From the NCBI GenBank assembly GCA_949825045.1, contig OX463827.1, positions 394,501-458,500 of the forward strand: a DNA stretch of 64,000 bases. The letters are read 5' to 3'. The stretch's first letter is position 1. Each line of letters opens with the position of its first letter. Positions 29,601 through 39,299 of the stretch are shown here, piece by piece. The DNA is from Argyresthia goedartella. Taxonomy: Eukaryota; Arthropoda; Insecta; Lepidoptera; Argyresthiidae. A model generated the notes under the pieces. It made no database searches and was not told the DNA's origin. It was given only the letters and a program-made list of their open reading frames with translations. The position numbers and the translations under genes were made by a program.

Positions 29601-31888
29601 GCTTGTTGGAAATCTCTCATGAATTGGACGTATTGTTTTTTATATTCTGAATTTTTACTAAATTTGTTTTCTAATGACAGAAATCTCTTATAGGCAATGT
29701 GTCTTGATCTACCTAAACTTGAAGCAGGTTCTTTTAGAGGTATTTTTACGACAAACTTTCCCTCAGAATCTCGATTATGCGTCATAAAGACACTTTCGCA
29801 CTCCGTGATATCATCATTGGAAAGTGTGGAATTTTCCTCAGTTTCGAAAATGCTTCTCATTTGTTGTTGAATGAAATGACATCTAGTTTGCTGGCGTACT
29901 GGCCCCGTCGTCGAGCCAGTCACGATCCAGCCCAATTTGGTTTTTTGCAAAGTCGGTAAGTTAGTTCCTAATTCGTGTCGGTTTACGCACAATAGGTCAT
30001 AGAATTTTTCGGCGCCCAGTATCATGTCGATTTCGCCGGCTGAATTGAATCCATCATCAGCCAGTCGGAATCGTTTAGGTATGATAAGATTTCCTATATC
30101 ATAGTTAGGTAGGTTGCAGATTGTAGGTACAATATAGCAAGATAGATCCACAGAAAATGGTTCGGTTCTAGAGTGAATAATAACGTTACAATAGTGTTTA
30201 ACGTTTATTATTGTGTTGCTGATACCCATGACATCGGTATCTGTGTTGTGTACAGGTAGGTTTAGTTTTTTGTGTGCCCTTTCTGTTATGTAGCACGATT
30301 GCGAGCCGGAATCCAATAGGATTCTCATGCTTTGTTGTTTGTTTTCGTGATCGGTTATGTTTACTACAGCTGTAGATAAGAAAACATGCTTGTTTTGCAT
30401 CGGCTGTGAACAAGCATTGTCTTTTGACGTGTTGATTTGCTTAATATGCAAGTTTATAGATTGATTTTCGGATGTAGATTGTTGTTGTGGGGTGTATAGC
30501 GTCATAGGACGAGATACGCTCGGTTGTGTAGGTAATCGCTCGGGATTATAGGTAGGACGAGATGTGTTCGGTTGTGTAGGTAATCGCTCGGGATTATAAA
30601 TAGATTGCTCGTTCGCTGGAGTAGGTATAGTAGGTATGTGTAACAAAGTATGATGTTTACCTGAACACTTGGTACACTTGCTGGCTCGGCAGTTCGGCAC
30701 CGCGTGATTCGATCTCAGGCAGTTAGTGCAGAGTCGTAACCTCTTCGCAGCTCGGCTGCGAGCTATAGGGCTAAGGGCTAGGAACTGTGTACACTGATTT
30801 AGGTAGTGGGTGCCCTTGCAAAAAGGGCAGTGATTATGCTGGGTAGTAGGTGGTTTTGTTACCTTGTTAGCTTCCGGATTGTTGCGGGACGTGGTTATCA
30901 TCGCCTTTTCAGTTGTATTACTCGAATTCCGGTTTGTATTTTCAACAGCTTGGTTGCTGTTCATCGACTCCAAAAGGTCAGCTCGGGACCTCAAAAAAGT
31001 CTTGAAATCCTGTAATGTAGGAAGTTCACGTGAGTTGGATTTTTCTTCCCATTTTAGTTGTAGTGACTTTTCTAGCTTGCTAGATAAAAAGAAAATTATC
31101 AATATATCCCAGTTTTCGGTTGCTATATTTAAGCTTCTTAGGGTTCTAAGGTGTTTCGATATGTTATCACCCATGCCCCTTAGTGCCATTGGATTCGATT
31201 GTACGCTATCGATGCCGAAAAGCGCTCGCAAATGATTGTAGACCAATACTTTTGGGTTATTATAGCGTTCGCAAAGTAATTGCCATGCTATGCTGTACCC
31301 TTCCTCCGAATATTCCAGCGCTCCTATAACTTCCAAAGCACTGCCCTTTAGACAACTTCTCAAATATTTATATTTTTGTATGGGCTTCAGGTTACCCTGA
31401 TTTATAAGTGCGTCGAAAGTATCTCGGAATTCGATCCACTGTGTAATGTCTCCATTAAATGAGGGTAGGCTAATATCTGGGTACCTAATGGAATCGCTAG
31501 CATCTGAGCTATGTTTGCAATGATGTGTAGGTTCTTGTAAGTCGGTCTGGTCTGTCGCTTTTTGATTTAAGGTGCCTTTGGCTTTAGCTATGTATTGATA
31601 ATACTGAGATTCGAAGGAGTCTCTTTCGAGTAACTGCTTGTCAATATCTGAGCAGAGGGTTTCGATATTACTTTGTATTTTATCAAACTGTAAAAACTCG
31701 AGTTGCATTTTGTCTGTGCGCAGCCCAAGCTCGATTATTTGTTCGGCAGTCATCGTTTCGGGTTTTATGGATGCTATAAATTTGACAAATAGGGTCATTT
31801 TCCCCTTTATAATCCCTCGCTTTCTTATTAGTTCTGATATGCTCTCAGGTTTAGATTTCTCTACGGTTGCCACGTCGTTATTGGGCAT
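26630..31888 (-). CDS. BEL1 Gag-Pol polyprotein, 1752 residues
   Basis: A single frame encodes the whole polyprotein. Gag includes three Cys/His knuckle-like motifs at about residues 352-420 (CPFCKGTHYLNQC, CTNCLRSNHAVPNC, CTKCSGKHH). A 15-residue element with YNPERLPTQP is tandemly repeated after them. The aspartic protease has LLDSGSQSC near 523. The RT has NADIQKMFCQV near 839 and YYDDWIYGG near 917. RNase H begins near 1087 (HGFADSSKTCYG). The integrase has an HHCC zinc site near 1376-1414 (HCGPQ … CVTCFKAK) and a core with FCDYAGPY near 1448, VSDNSTTF near 1514 and GGLHEAAIGS near 1563. All expected catalytic residues are visible, and the length is normal for BEL/Pao. The start is the first ATG after the leader (MPNNDVATVE). 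Confidence 0.96.
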   Translation of the reverse strand: MPNNDVATVEKSKPESISELIRKRGIIKGKMTLFVKFIASIKPETMTAEQIIELGLRTDKMQLEFLQFDKIQSNIETLCSDIDKQLLERDSFESQYYQYIAKAKGTLNQKATDQTDLQEPTHHCKHSSDASDSIRYPDISLPSFNGDITQWIEFRDTFDALINQGNLKPIQKYKYLRSCLKGSALEVIGALEYSEEGYSIAWQLLCERYNNPKVLVYNHLRALFGIDSVQSNPMALRGMGDNISKHLRTLRSLNIATENWDILIIFFLSSKLEKSLQLKWEEKSNSRELPTLQDFKTFLRSRADLLESMNSNQAVENTNRNSSNTTEKAMITTSRNNPEANKVTKPPTTQHNHCPFCKGTHYLNQCTQFLALSPIARSRAAKRLRLCTNCLRSNHAVPNCRASKCTKCSGKHHTLLHIPTIPTPANEQSIYNPERLPTQPNTSRPTYNPERLPTQPSVSRPMTLYTPQQQSTSENQSINLHIKQINTSKDNACSQPMQNKHVFLSTAVVNITDHENKQQSMRILLDSGSQSCYITERAHKKLNLPVHNTDTDVMGISNTIINVKHYCNVIIHSRTEPFSVDLSCYIVPTICNLPNYDIGNLIIPKRFRLADDGFNSAGEIDMILGAEKFYDLLCVNRHELGTNLPTLQKTKLGWIVTGSTTGPVRQQTRCHFIQQQMRSIFETEENSTLSNDDITECESVFMTHNRDSEGKFVVKIPLKEPASSLGRSRHIAYKRFLSLENKFSKNSEYKKQYVQFMRDFQQAGRMKEMEYSNVGPQVYLPHHAVINIEKLSTPVRVVFDASCPTDTGKSLNDIQYKGTIFQDSLINILVRFRTYKFVVNADIQKMFCQVNIDQSQQNLQNILWRENSTDPLRTYTLTTLSFGLKAAPYIATRCLLQLATEFEGKYPTAAEAIKGSFYYDDWIYGGDDEAALIETATQVAAILRTACFNLRKWKSNSKTILKKVCNTDSTNPTESGNNTHKLLGITWCSHTDCLQFSFKEQPMPDRLTKRKVLSIISAIYDPTGLISPVLVTAKCFIKKLWQDKTSWDETLSPALTREWISYYRSLFSLNNLSIPRRTIINNYVTLELHGFADSSKTCYGIAIYLRSIDNLGNIQVHLLCTKSRIAREETIPRLELRAAVLLSQVMESQGNNLAKRVSKIYLWSDSQVVLAWIKTPPPKLGTFISNRVAEIQRLTKIEDWHWVCSAENPADIISRGIQPHILRKSNLWWSGPAWLSGQTAQWPLHNQTNTQIQTKDTEQTISLVNPTNIENNFIDKLFHKYSNDKKLSRVFAYTLRFINNLQNPCNKISGPLSVQELNDSMHKLIMRAQITSLPTSSNIKCLNPFFEDGLLKVGGRLNLSNIPETKKHILTETIMRNMHIKLFHCGPQLLLACMREQYWPLNGKGLANKIVHKCVTCFKAKPLIHVPIMGQLPTIRTTPSPPFHTTFCDYAGPYSIRDRRGRGFKSYKCWIAMFVCSSTRAVHIELVSGLESQAFIAAFRRFICRRGKPSQMVSDNSTTFRGANNDLVELYRYLNENFSELTNFLANEGISWKFLPPYSPHLGGLHEAAIGSCKLHLKRVLSQALLTFEEFSTVLTQIEAILNSRPLCPIPNANNDDFPILTPAHFLIGRSYTSLADYEYQDVSRNKLNHFQQLQQIQQDFWKRWSREYLGLLQQRCKWRSTKGPNLTVGSIVLVKDDRLPPCQWKLGRIAKTQDGQDGETRVAVIQTTKGLIKRAFNNICPLPISLSDTDY

Positions 31889-32601
31889 TTTAGCTAATGG
31901 GGATATTTAGATAGATAGATATAGATAGATATTGTTTGATAGGTAGATTAACGACGAATTTCCTCAGAGTCTCGTTTGTGCGTCATACAGACACTATCGC
32001 GTTCCTTGATATCATCATATGGAAATGTCGAAATTTACCAATAATTTACCTACTAATAACGGTGTATAGATAAAATAAATGGGGGGGAAATTTTGTGCCA
32101 ACTCACGTGATCGGTAGATACTTATGTTTTTATGTCTCTCGTCTCTGGCGCGCCTTTCGTCCAACAGCAGGGGCGGCTCCTCGGCTTCCGACGGGTCTCG
32201 AGTCCAGTCTCGGCTGGACGCTCCACCGGGCTTCGGATATGCTGCTCCTTGTACGTCCGTTGGGTTTCGGCTGCTCGGTGATTTGATTCTCGGCTGATGG
32301 TCTTCAGATGTTGGGGGGCACACGCGGGACGCACGTGGTGATGTCTTAGTGTGTTTTCCTGGGGTTTCGCCTTGCAGGATCACTTTCTTCGACGCCTCGT
32401 GGTCGCTTTTACTTGTTCTAATGCAGGAACGAATTTCAGACGGCTGTTGAAACGAATACGCGGCAATAACGCGGCAATACGCAAGATGGCTGCGACCATG
32501 TGCTCGCGCCTTTGTCCTTGTCGCGGGCGGCGCGGCGGCGTATTTGCAGGTTTCTTCCGTCCAATTTCTTCACTGCGTTATTTCGAACGTCGGGGTCACC
32601 A
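31889..32601 (-). other. BEL1 5' leader with duplicated pol-derived segment
   Basis: This is the untranslated leader between the 5' LTR and gag. The first 18 nt on - (32601-32584, tggtgaccccgacgttcg) lie directly against the LTR as a primer-binding site; I cannot name the tRNA with certainty. Near gag there is a gata/gatagata repeat (31905-31935). Bases about 31951-32037 resemble the pol coding stretch at about 29750-29842: both read cctcagaRtctcg, gtgcgtcata or tgcgtcata, and gatatcatcat in the same order, with clear divergence. A 122-codon frame on - (32015-32383) is open in the leader but has no recognised domain. Confidence 0.75.
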
Positions 32602-32876
32602 TGAAAATGGGTGCCCCAAATAATAGGTGTTTAGTTTTATCTGAAGATATTTAATTCGGTTTGTACAAGGTATTCGCAGCTCGGGCTCTAATGCGAGAAT
32701 GGTGGTTAAATCGAGTTGAACGGAATTTATAAGATATGGTTAATTAGCGCCATCTAGCCTTTATTAGTCGAACCACCTCTAAAGGTATTGATTTAGGGTA
32801 TAGTTGTGGGTGAGGTGGTTCGTACTATGGAAGACTAGATGGCGCTGTACATTGATGCTATGATGTCATTTTGACA
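32602..32876 (-). repeat. BEL1 5' LTR
   Basis: A 275 bp LTR with the same sequence as 26084-26358. It is 5' in element orientation and so carries the promoter by family rule. I see no mismatches between the two LTRs. Confidence 0.95.
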
Positions 32877-33159
32877 ACTTTATTTGTATGAGTTAGATCT
32901 GGCTACCCATTTTTGATAGAGCTAGACCTTGAATCTGTGAGTTATAAAGTATCTCTTCTACCTGAAATCAGTCTTAAAAATATCAAACTCACAACATTTA
33001 AAATTTAACTACTAACTATTACCTTAAATTACTTAAAACTCACAACATTTAAAATTTAACTACTAACTATTACCTTAAATTAGTCTAATATTACATAATC
33101 CAAGTGATATTTGGTTTCTTGGTTTCCATAATTGTCTTTATCATCATTAAATATAACTT

Positions 33160-34579
33160 ATTAAGGCCTCTGGTTAAAATTACTCGTATTAACCGTGCCG
33201 TCAAACTATCTGCAATTCTTTGATGAATTCAAGATAACATTCTTTTTTGTATTTATTTTTCTCTTCTAAATTTTTATTCCGAGAAATCTCTGCGTCTAAA
33301 GATTGTTGCATTCTCTTTGATGCAACATTCCTTTGTTCTTTTTTGTAAGAATTTTCGGCTTATTAACCAGTAATCCGCAAAGTGCGTCGTCAATAAGCTA
33401 AGAAATTAGAGTTTTATATAAGCCGAGTTTAGAGTTTTCGGAGCTTCTGTTGATTCCAAAAATTCTTGTGGGGGAGGTAATATCCCTTCATCTGTTACTT
33501 CTAAAAAATAAAGAACACTATTATTAGTAGGCAATAGTTTTCAAAACTGTTAAAAAAAATGTTTTGAAATAAGATAGGTACATAACATTTAAAATAAACT
33601 AAATCCCTACACATTTCATTGAAAAATCATCTGACACTCAAAATGCATAAGGTCGAAAAACCAGTAAATGAAACTTCAATAAATTTCTTATGGTTCTAGT
33701 TTGTCATATGATATTCAACCCTAGGTGGGTCGGATATTAATTTCCTTCACCGTACATATAAAGTTACTTTACTTACCAATCTCAATCACATTTCTTATTT
33801 CTGGCACAGCTATATATGACGGGCTGGATGTATCCTCTGAAATTAAAAACAAATAGATTAATGAAAGGACCTCGCTTAGTCAACTAAAGGACTTAAGATT
33901 TAGGTCAGGGGTTGGGGGTGGTAACAATGCATAGGGGCACACTATGTTAAATACATTCATACTCACCAATCTGAATATCTTCACCCATCTCAATAATGTC
34001 CTTAACTATTTGTGCTGACTCCGCAACATTTTACTCGCTACCCGTACTGCCTGAAATAAAAAAGTATTAAGTGACACAGGGTCAGATATTCACCGAGTAA
34101 CTAATATGAGTATGGGTTATGTTAGCTACATTTACTTACCAAAGACGAACTTCTTTGACTCCTGCAGTCCGGGTGGCAAGGGATGATTTACTTAAAAGTT
34201 TTAAAACCATTGCATCTTCTTGGGTAAATTGGTCTGGAGGAGAGCCATCACCAGTCATATTTGCTGCTCTGTTCACCAAAGCCTTCTTTTTTTGAACTTC
34301 GACTTCTGATCATGCCATGTCTAAAATCAATATTAAACTATTACCGAACTGACAATTAATGACTGATATTGTCTAGGAAGTATTGTATGGGTTAGTATAT
34401 TTTATGCTTACTTTTTTCCACTCTTCTGGAGACTTATTCGCTCCAGGAATCTAATTTAATTCAGCAGCCAATTACTCCCACCTAGCTGCTGGTAAAAGAC
34501 GCTGAAAACTTCCCTTTTGGGGAGCTTTTCGGGTAACTGTAGGATGCGGTTTTCTGTGTTTTTTAACTGTATTTTCCAT
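33160..34579 (-). pseudogene. Myb/SANT-like Harbinger partner gene, unit C
   Basis: This is the same five-exon layout on -, starting at the ATG at 34579. The two exon 1 stops and the exon 2 frameshift are shared with A and B. The last exon keeps an extra stretch at about 33225-33285 encoding RNKNLEEKNKYKKE, a coil-like continuation that is deleted in A and B. This makes C the best copy for comparing with intact relatives. Confidence 0.7.
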
Positions 34580-35081
34580 AATTTGGGAGTTTATTTTGCT
34601 TTTACTTTAAAACGCAACGACAAAAATGAAAATAGATGTCATTCAATGTCAACGTCATCACTCCTCTATGCTTGCAGTCTGTTACACCTAAATGTTTTAT
34701 TTTATTTTATTGCAAAAGAGTGAGATTTTGATAATTTAGTTACTATTCTGAACATATTAGTTACTTAAAGAGTTATTGCATTGAGATTTAGAAATATAAC
34801 ATGATAAATTTGTATTTTTCTCTATAAATCTTACAATGTAACATAGTCGAGAAAAGTTAAATTGTTCGAGAAAACGGAACGATTCCTTATTTGGTTCCAT
34901 AGACACGGATGAATCGTTGTTGTTCTGTGGACGTTAGACATATTGTATCACCTTCCATATTGTTATCGCCGGTCACTGAGAATATAGTTTACGTGCAACA
35001 TTCGATATTTCTGTGCGATAAAGGTGTCGTGATATGTTATCGATTTTGCGTTATTATCAAAGATATTGAGAATTGACCCCC

Positions 35082-35604
35082 AGCTCCCGAATAACTTCAA
35101 TCAACTGTCTCTTGACATTCGAGTAATAGGCGATATCTGATCTGGGCACTAATGTTAAACGACAAAACATGATCATATTTTATCGATTTACTATCGTACG
35201 AGTTGGAGTTCGAAACGCCAGATCTATGAAGTGGCACTTTATCAAATGAATAACAAAAATAAAATAACAGTGCGTTGGTAATACGAATGGAATTGTTACA
35301 AACTAAGTAGGCCGTGAATTGAGATCCATATGGTATAAAAATGCATAAATTACGAATCACGAATGACGAAATTGATTAAATATCTTTCTGGAAACCATTT
35401 CTAACATATTGTATGACTTGCATGCCTTGGTCGTTTCGCACGCGGCGCCCGGTGTGGGCACCCACTGTACGAACACGTACCGAGCCGAGGAGGTGAGTAG
35501 TCAGCGTTATTATAACGATCAGTTATTCAAACGATTTTGACTGAACATCATTACAAGAAACAAACAAATATCGCGATACGGGTGGCACTATATATATATG
35601 TATA
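35082..35604. other. Spacer and original left flank of the integrase transposon (unit C only in part)
   Basis: The first part matches 4008-4338 in A. From 35412 to 35604 the sequence exists only here, because A and B lost it together with the left TIR. It is GC-richer than the surroundings (tttcgcacgcggcgcc, caccgagccgagg-like) with no recognisable gene. It ends in tata (35601-35604), which I take as the left copy of the 4 bp target duplication. Confidence 0.6.
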
Positions 35605-35904
35605 TGTTACGGCTAAAACCCGAAGCGCGGCTGCACCTAGTTTTAGCCGGTTAGAACTAGGTGTAGCCACTTACTCTTGGTTAAACCTAGTACGAGCCGA
35701 TTATTTTCGGGTAAAACTAGGTCTATCCTTCATCATGCCGGCTACAACTAGGTTCGGCCATTCCCTGTTGGATAAAACTAGGTCTATCCTTCATCATGCC
35801 GGCTGCAACTAGGTTCGGCCATTCCCTGTTGGATAAAACTAGGTCTATCCGATATCATTCCGGCTAGAACTAGGTCCAGCCATTCCCTGTTGGATAAAAC
35901 TAGA
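35605..35904. repeat. Left TIR: phased array of aactaggt sites (unit C)
   Basis: This is an inverted match to 43992-44293, 6548-6849 and 16902-17203. Aactaggt cores recur every 30-31 bp in two alternating contexts, one followed by ctatcc and one by tcggcc, up to the last site ggataaaactagatgc. It is present only here because A and B have lost it. A few bases differ from the right TIR (for example ccgaagcg against ccaaagcg, and ggctgcaac against ggctacaac). Confidence 0.87.
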
Positions 35905-36077
35905 TGCAAACAAGTTGAAACAAGTAACAGGCGCCTGGCTCACGCGAGTCGCGCCCCTGCCGCCCGCCATCCGTACAGCCGCGTTTGCCATTGCGCTTTG
36001 AGTTTAGTACGCATTGTGCCGTTGTACAAAACAGACGTACTTTCTTGTTTTTGCGCACTCATACGTTCGAATTCAGA

Positions 36078-37423
36078 ATGGCTGTGAATGAAGACCTACA
36101 GACTATGAAGTCAAGTTTTTTGGAACAGTTTCAGTGTTTATTAGCCACAAAACATGGTGAAAATCAAAGCTATATGAATGATCTGCAGTATTCCAAGTTT
36201 ATAGAAGACGTTAAAGCTGCCAAAATATCCACGAAACGTTCTAAGTTACAATATCGCCGTTTGAAGCGCTTCGATGTTTGTTGTATTGGCGACATCGAAA
36301 AGTTGATTTCTCCTGTGTCGAGCACCGAAAATTCCGAAAATATCAAATATTACGTCAAGAATGAAGACTTGTTTGATGTTCTTCATGAAATACATCTGAG
36401 TGTTGGGCACGGCGGAAGAAATAGAATGGTTGGAGAAGCTAAAAAGAAGTATGCAAATATTACTCAGGAGGCGATTCTTTTGAATCTTCGTTTATGTAAG
36501 CCATGTCAAATGAAACAAAAATCTACCAAAAAAGGCCTTGTTGTAAAGCCTATTTTATCCAGCGAGCTAAACAGCCGTTGCCAAGTAGATTTGATAGACA
36601 TGCAGACAAACCCAGATGGTGGCTACAAGTTTATACTAGTTTATCAGGACCACCTCACGAAATTTGTACAACTTCATCCGTTACAAAGTAAGACTGCGGA
36701 AGAAGTATCAAAGAAATTACTTGATATATTGTATTTACTTGATACAATGGCAGAGAGGTCGCAAATCGAGTTGTGGAAAGTTTGACGCAGATGTGGCCAG
36801 GTTTGAAGATTGTGCATGGGAAACCACGACACAGCCAGTCACAAGGTAGTGTTGAACGTGCCAATCAAGACATCCAAAAAATGCTTATGACTTGGATGGC
36901 TGACGAGAACTGCCAAAAATGGACAGAAGGCTTACGATTTATTCAGCTAATGAAAAGCTTACCATCACGTAATTAAAAGATTGCCGTACCAGGCAATATT
37001 CGGTTCTGGTGTAAAGCTCGGGCTGAAATCATCTGATCTACCACCTGAAGTCCTTGCAAATATAGAAAGTGAGGAATATCTTGAGAAAATTCTTAGAGAG
37101 TTAGTTGATGATGAGAGTGACGAAGCTACTAAAGAGAATGAGCCATCAAAAGAGAATGAGCCATCAACATCAGGAAGTTGCCAGAAAGAAACCGAAATGA
37201 CATATTGCGGGCTTTGTGACCAGAATGAGGAGAAAAAATGTAAGAAGAAAAAAATTCCTGACGTGGACAAAGGTAGAGGCGACTTTCCCAATGTGTTAAT
37301 GGTTGTACTTGAATGTAACAACAAGGGGTTATACAAATTAGGAAACAAATACGGCACTATAACAGAACTATTTTCAAGAAATCAGTTCACTGTGTGTGAC
37401 TAAAAATTTTTAGATGTTGACAT
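36078..37423 (+). pseudogene. KRBA2-like integrase, unit C, 5' part
   Basis: The start at 36078 (MAVNEDLQ) corresponds to 4534. The zinc HHCC region and first Asp (QVDLIDM) are present. Near 36727-36750 about 27 bases that encode the second Asp motif (SDNGRE in A) are deleted, causing a frame change. The frame then resumes with the GSVERANQD Glu region at about 36850. The shared +1 frameshift near 36952 (here atgaaaagcttacc) and the shared TAA after TVCD at 37401 follow. LINE2 then interrupts the gene at 37424, and the remainder is at 43345-43525. Several residues (for example HLSVGHGG and KPRHSQSQGS) look closer to family consensus than in A and B. Confidence 0.85.
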
Positions 37424-37954
37424 CTAAAAATTTGGAATTTGTTGGATTGGCAACACTGCCGTTTTCTTGTAAACAATGATTTTTTTCTTCGTCCGATCAT
37501 AATTAATACTAAAATACAGTTTATAGTGCTTTACCTTGGACAAAACAAGCAGATACTAAACATGTAACCTCAAAGTTGTGTTTGAACCTGTGAACACAGA
37601 GAAGCACGAGTTTTCCAGGGAACAAAGGGCTTTTCCAGGTATACTTGCTGTTTTCCGTTACTTCAAACTGCACTCACACATTTATACACGTGATGAAACA
37701 AAGAAAATAGAACAAAGAAAATAGACAACGTCGACCCCCACACAATAACACGAATCAGCTGTCTGAAACTGTCACCTCCTCAACTGACAGCTAACAGTGT
37801 GGCCAGTCACAAAAACTGTGAGAACCACAGATTATCAAAGCGCTTTGCTAAAAACTCTAAGATTCCACAACAGAGGGCACCACCAGTCTGACAAGAAATA
37901 TATACACCTTATTGTGGTACTTCATAATTTATACCATTATCAAGCCTCATAACA
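37424..37954 (+). other. LINE2 5' leader
   Basis: About 530 bp precede the ORF1 ATG. No open frame of note is present. The sequence includes cacgtgatgaaac-type text, a local repeat of aacaaagaaaatag (about 37695-37720), and the phrase gagggcaccaccag (about 37874). In this LINE group the leader holds an internal promoter, but I cannot point to specific promoter motifs. Confidence 0.55.
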
Positions 37955-37991
37955 ATGGATAGAACTCCAGATTATGTAACACACAGAAATA

Positions 37992-39299
37992 CATAGTCAG
38001 GTCATAAGTTCTGTCACACAATAAAAACTTTTGAATTTAGAACGCTGGCCACAAAAAAATTATTGAATTCGGATTTCGAATTTTTCATGAAAATAATAAT
38101 GTGTACTTTTTAGAGTTTTCCTCATTTTTAAATATGGAGTGGACACTTAAAGAAGACCGTGTCGCAGTTATTGCGTTGCATCGCTGCGGTTACGCGCCAA
38201 TTCAAATTTTCGACTTACTGAAAAATTTGAATATAACCAAAAGATTCATTTATCGTACCATAAAACGATACAATGAAGACTCTAGTGTAGATGACAGGTC
38301 AAGAAGTAGTCGCCCTCGCTCTGTTAGGACTCCAGCAGTGATAAAAGCTGTGAAGGCGCGAATTCAAAGTATTCCCATACGTAAGCAGAAACTGTTGGCC
38401 CTTCAGATGGGGTTAAGCAGGACCACGGTGAAAAGGGTGTTAAATGAAGATTTAGGGCTTAGGGCATATCGAAGAAAAACAGGACATCGTTTGGACGCTC
38501 GTTTATTGGACCTGAGACTGAAGAGATGCCGCGCTTTGTTGAAGCGGTACGCGGGAAAAAAGCATCGGGAAATTCTTTTTTCGGATGAAAAAAATTTCAA
38601 CGTGGAAGAGAGCTACAACAAACAAAATGATAAGGTGTACACACACAGCAGTGAAGAAGCGAGCAACCGTATTCCGCGTGTCCAACGAGGTCATTTTCCA
38701 TCCTCGCTCATGGTTTGGTTGGGAGTCTCTTATTGGGGCTTAACTGAGGTACATTTTTGTGAGAAAGGCGAAAAAACGAATGCAGTTGTGTATCAAAATA
38801 CAGTCCTCAAGAACCTTGTGGAACCTGTTTCTCATACCATGTTTAATAACAGGCACTGAGTATTCCAACAAGATTCTGCGCCAGCTCATAGAGCGAAAAG
38901 CACACAGGACTGGCTGGCGGCGCGTGAAATCGACTTCATCCGGCACGAAGACTGGCCCTCCTCCAGTCCAGATTTGAGTCCGTTAGATTACAAGATATGG
39001 CAACACTTGCAGGAAAAGGCCTGCTCAAAGCCTCATCCTGATTTGGAGTCACTCAAGGCATCCTTGATTAAGGCAGCCGCCGATATTGACATGGACCTCG
39101 TTCGTGCTGCGATAGACGACTGGCCGCGCAGAATAAAGGCCTGTATTCAAAATCGCGGGGGTCATTTTGAATAAACTTTATTACCATAAGAATCTATGTT
39201 TTATTAAGTTCATTTTGCTATATAAATGTTTACATAAATAATAAACATGTCTAAATTATTTCATATTGAACATGTGACAGAACTTATGACCTGACTATG
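37992..39299 (+). mobile_element. Mariner element, D37D (maT-type), 1308 bp
   Basis: Perfect terminal inverted repeats of 27 bp start catagtcaggtcataagttc (37992) and are mirrored at 39273-39299. A TA target duplication lies at 37990-37991 and 39300-39301. The transposase gene fills the interior. The element sits in codon 13 of LINE2 ORF1, so it post-dates LINE2. Confidence 0.95.
38134..39174 (+). pseudogene. Mariner transposase, one in-frame TGA
   Basis: From ATG 38134 (MEWTLKEDR) one frame of 347 codons runs to TAA 39172, broken only by TGA at 38857 (codon 242, after FNNRH). The N-terminal ~110 residues form the paired-like helix-turn-helix DNA-binding region (KRFIYRTIKRYNEDSSVDDR, LSRTTVKRVLNEDLG). 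The catalytic residues are visible: D151 in LFSDEKNF, D247 in QQDSAPAH, and D285 in SPLDYKIW, with 37 residues between the last two. That is the maT/D37D signature, not D34D mariner or D34E Tc1. The stop lies between the first and second catalytic Asp, so this copy cannot make a working enzyme as it stands, though the TIRs remain usable in trans. An open frame also extends a few codons upstream from 38101 without family similarity. Confidence 0.93.

Larger units (their letters stand above)
26084..32876 (-). mobile_element. BEL1: intact BEL/Pao LTR retrotransposon
   Basis: There are two 275 bp LTRs (26084-26358 and 32602-32876) that read identical base for base, beginning TG and ending CA, with a 5 bp target duplication acttt (26079-26083 and 32877-32881). 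Five base pairs is the BEL/Pao rule. Transcription runs on -. The internal part holds one open gag-pol frame of 1752 codons. The empty site is visible in units A and B near 1838 and 12191. Identical LTRs and an unbroken frame indicate very recent insertion, and the element may be active. Confidence 0.96.
24794..35081. mobile_element. PIF/Harbinger-type DNA transposon, copy C, split by BEL1
   Basis: The TIRs are at 24794 and 35081, with agctc flanks as in A and B. The element is split at 26083 by BEL1 (26084-32876). Without BEL1 it is about 3.49 kb. It preserves more ancestral characters than A and B: the GAC codon for the first catalytic Asp, QPTVSR in the transposase, and a longer coiled end of the Myb-like protein. 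Confidence 0.78.

Noticed and set aside
32015..32383. 122-codon frame on - in the BEL1 leader as a separate gene
   Set aside because: It has no recognised domain, it lies in a GC-rich leader, and it overlaps the pol-derived duplicate. It was left as part of the leader.
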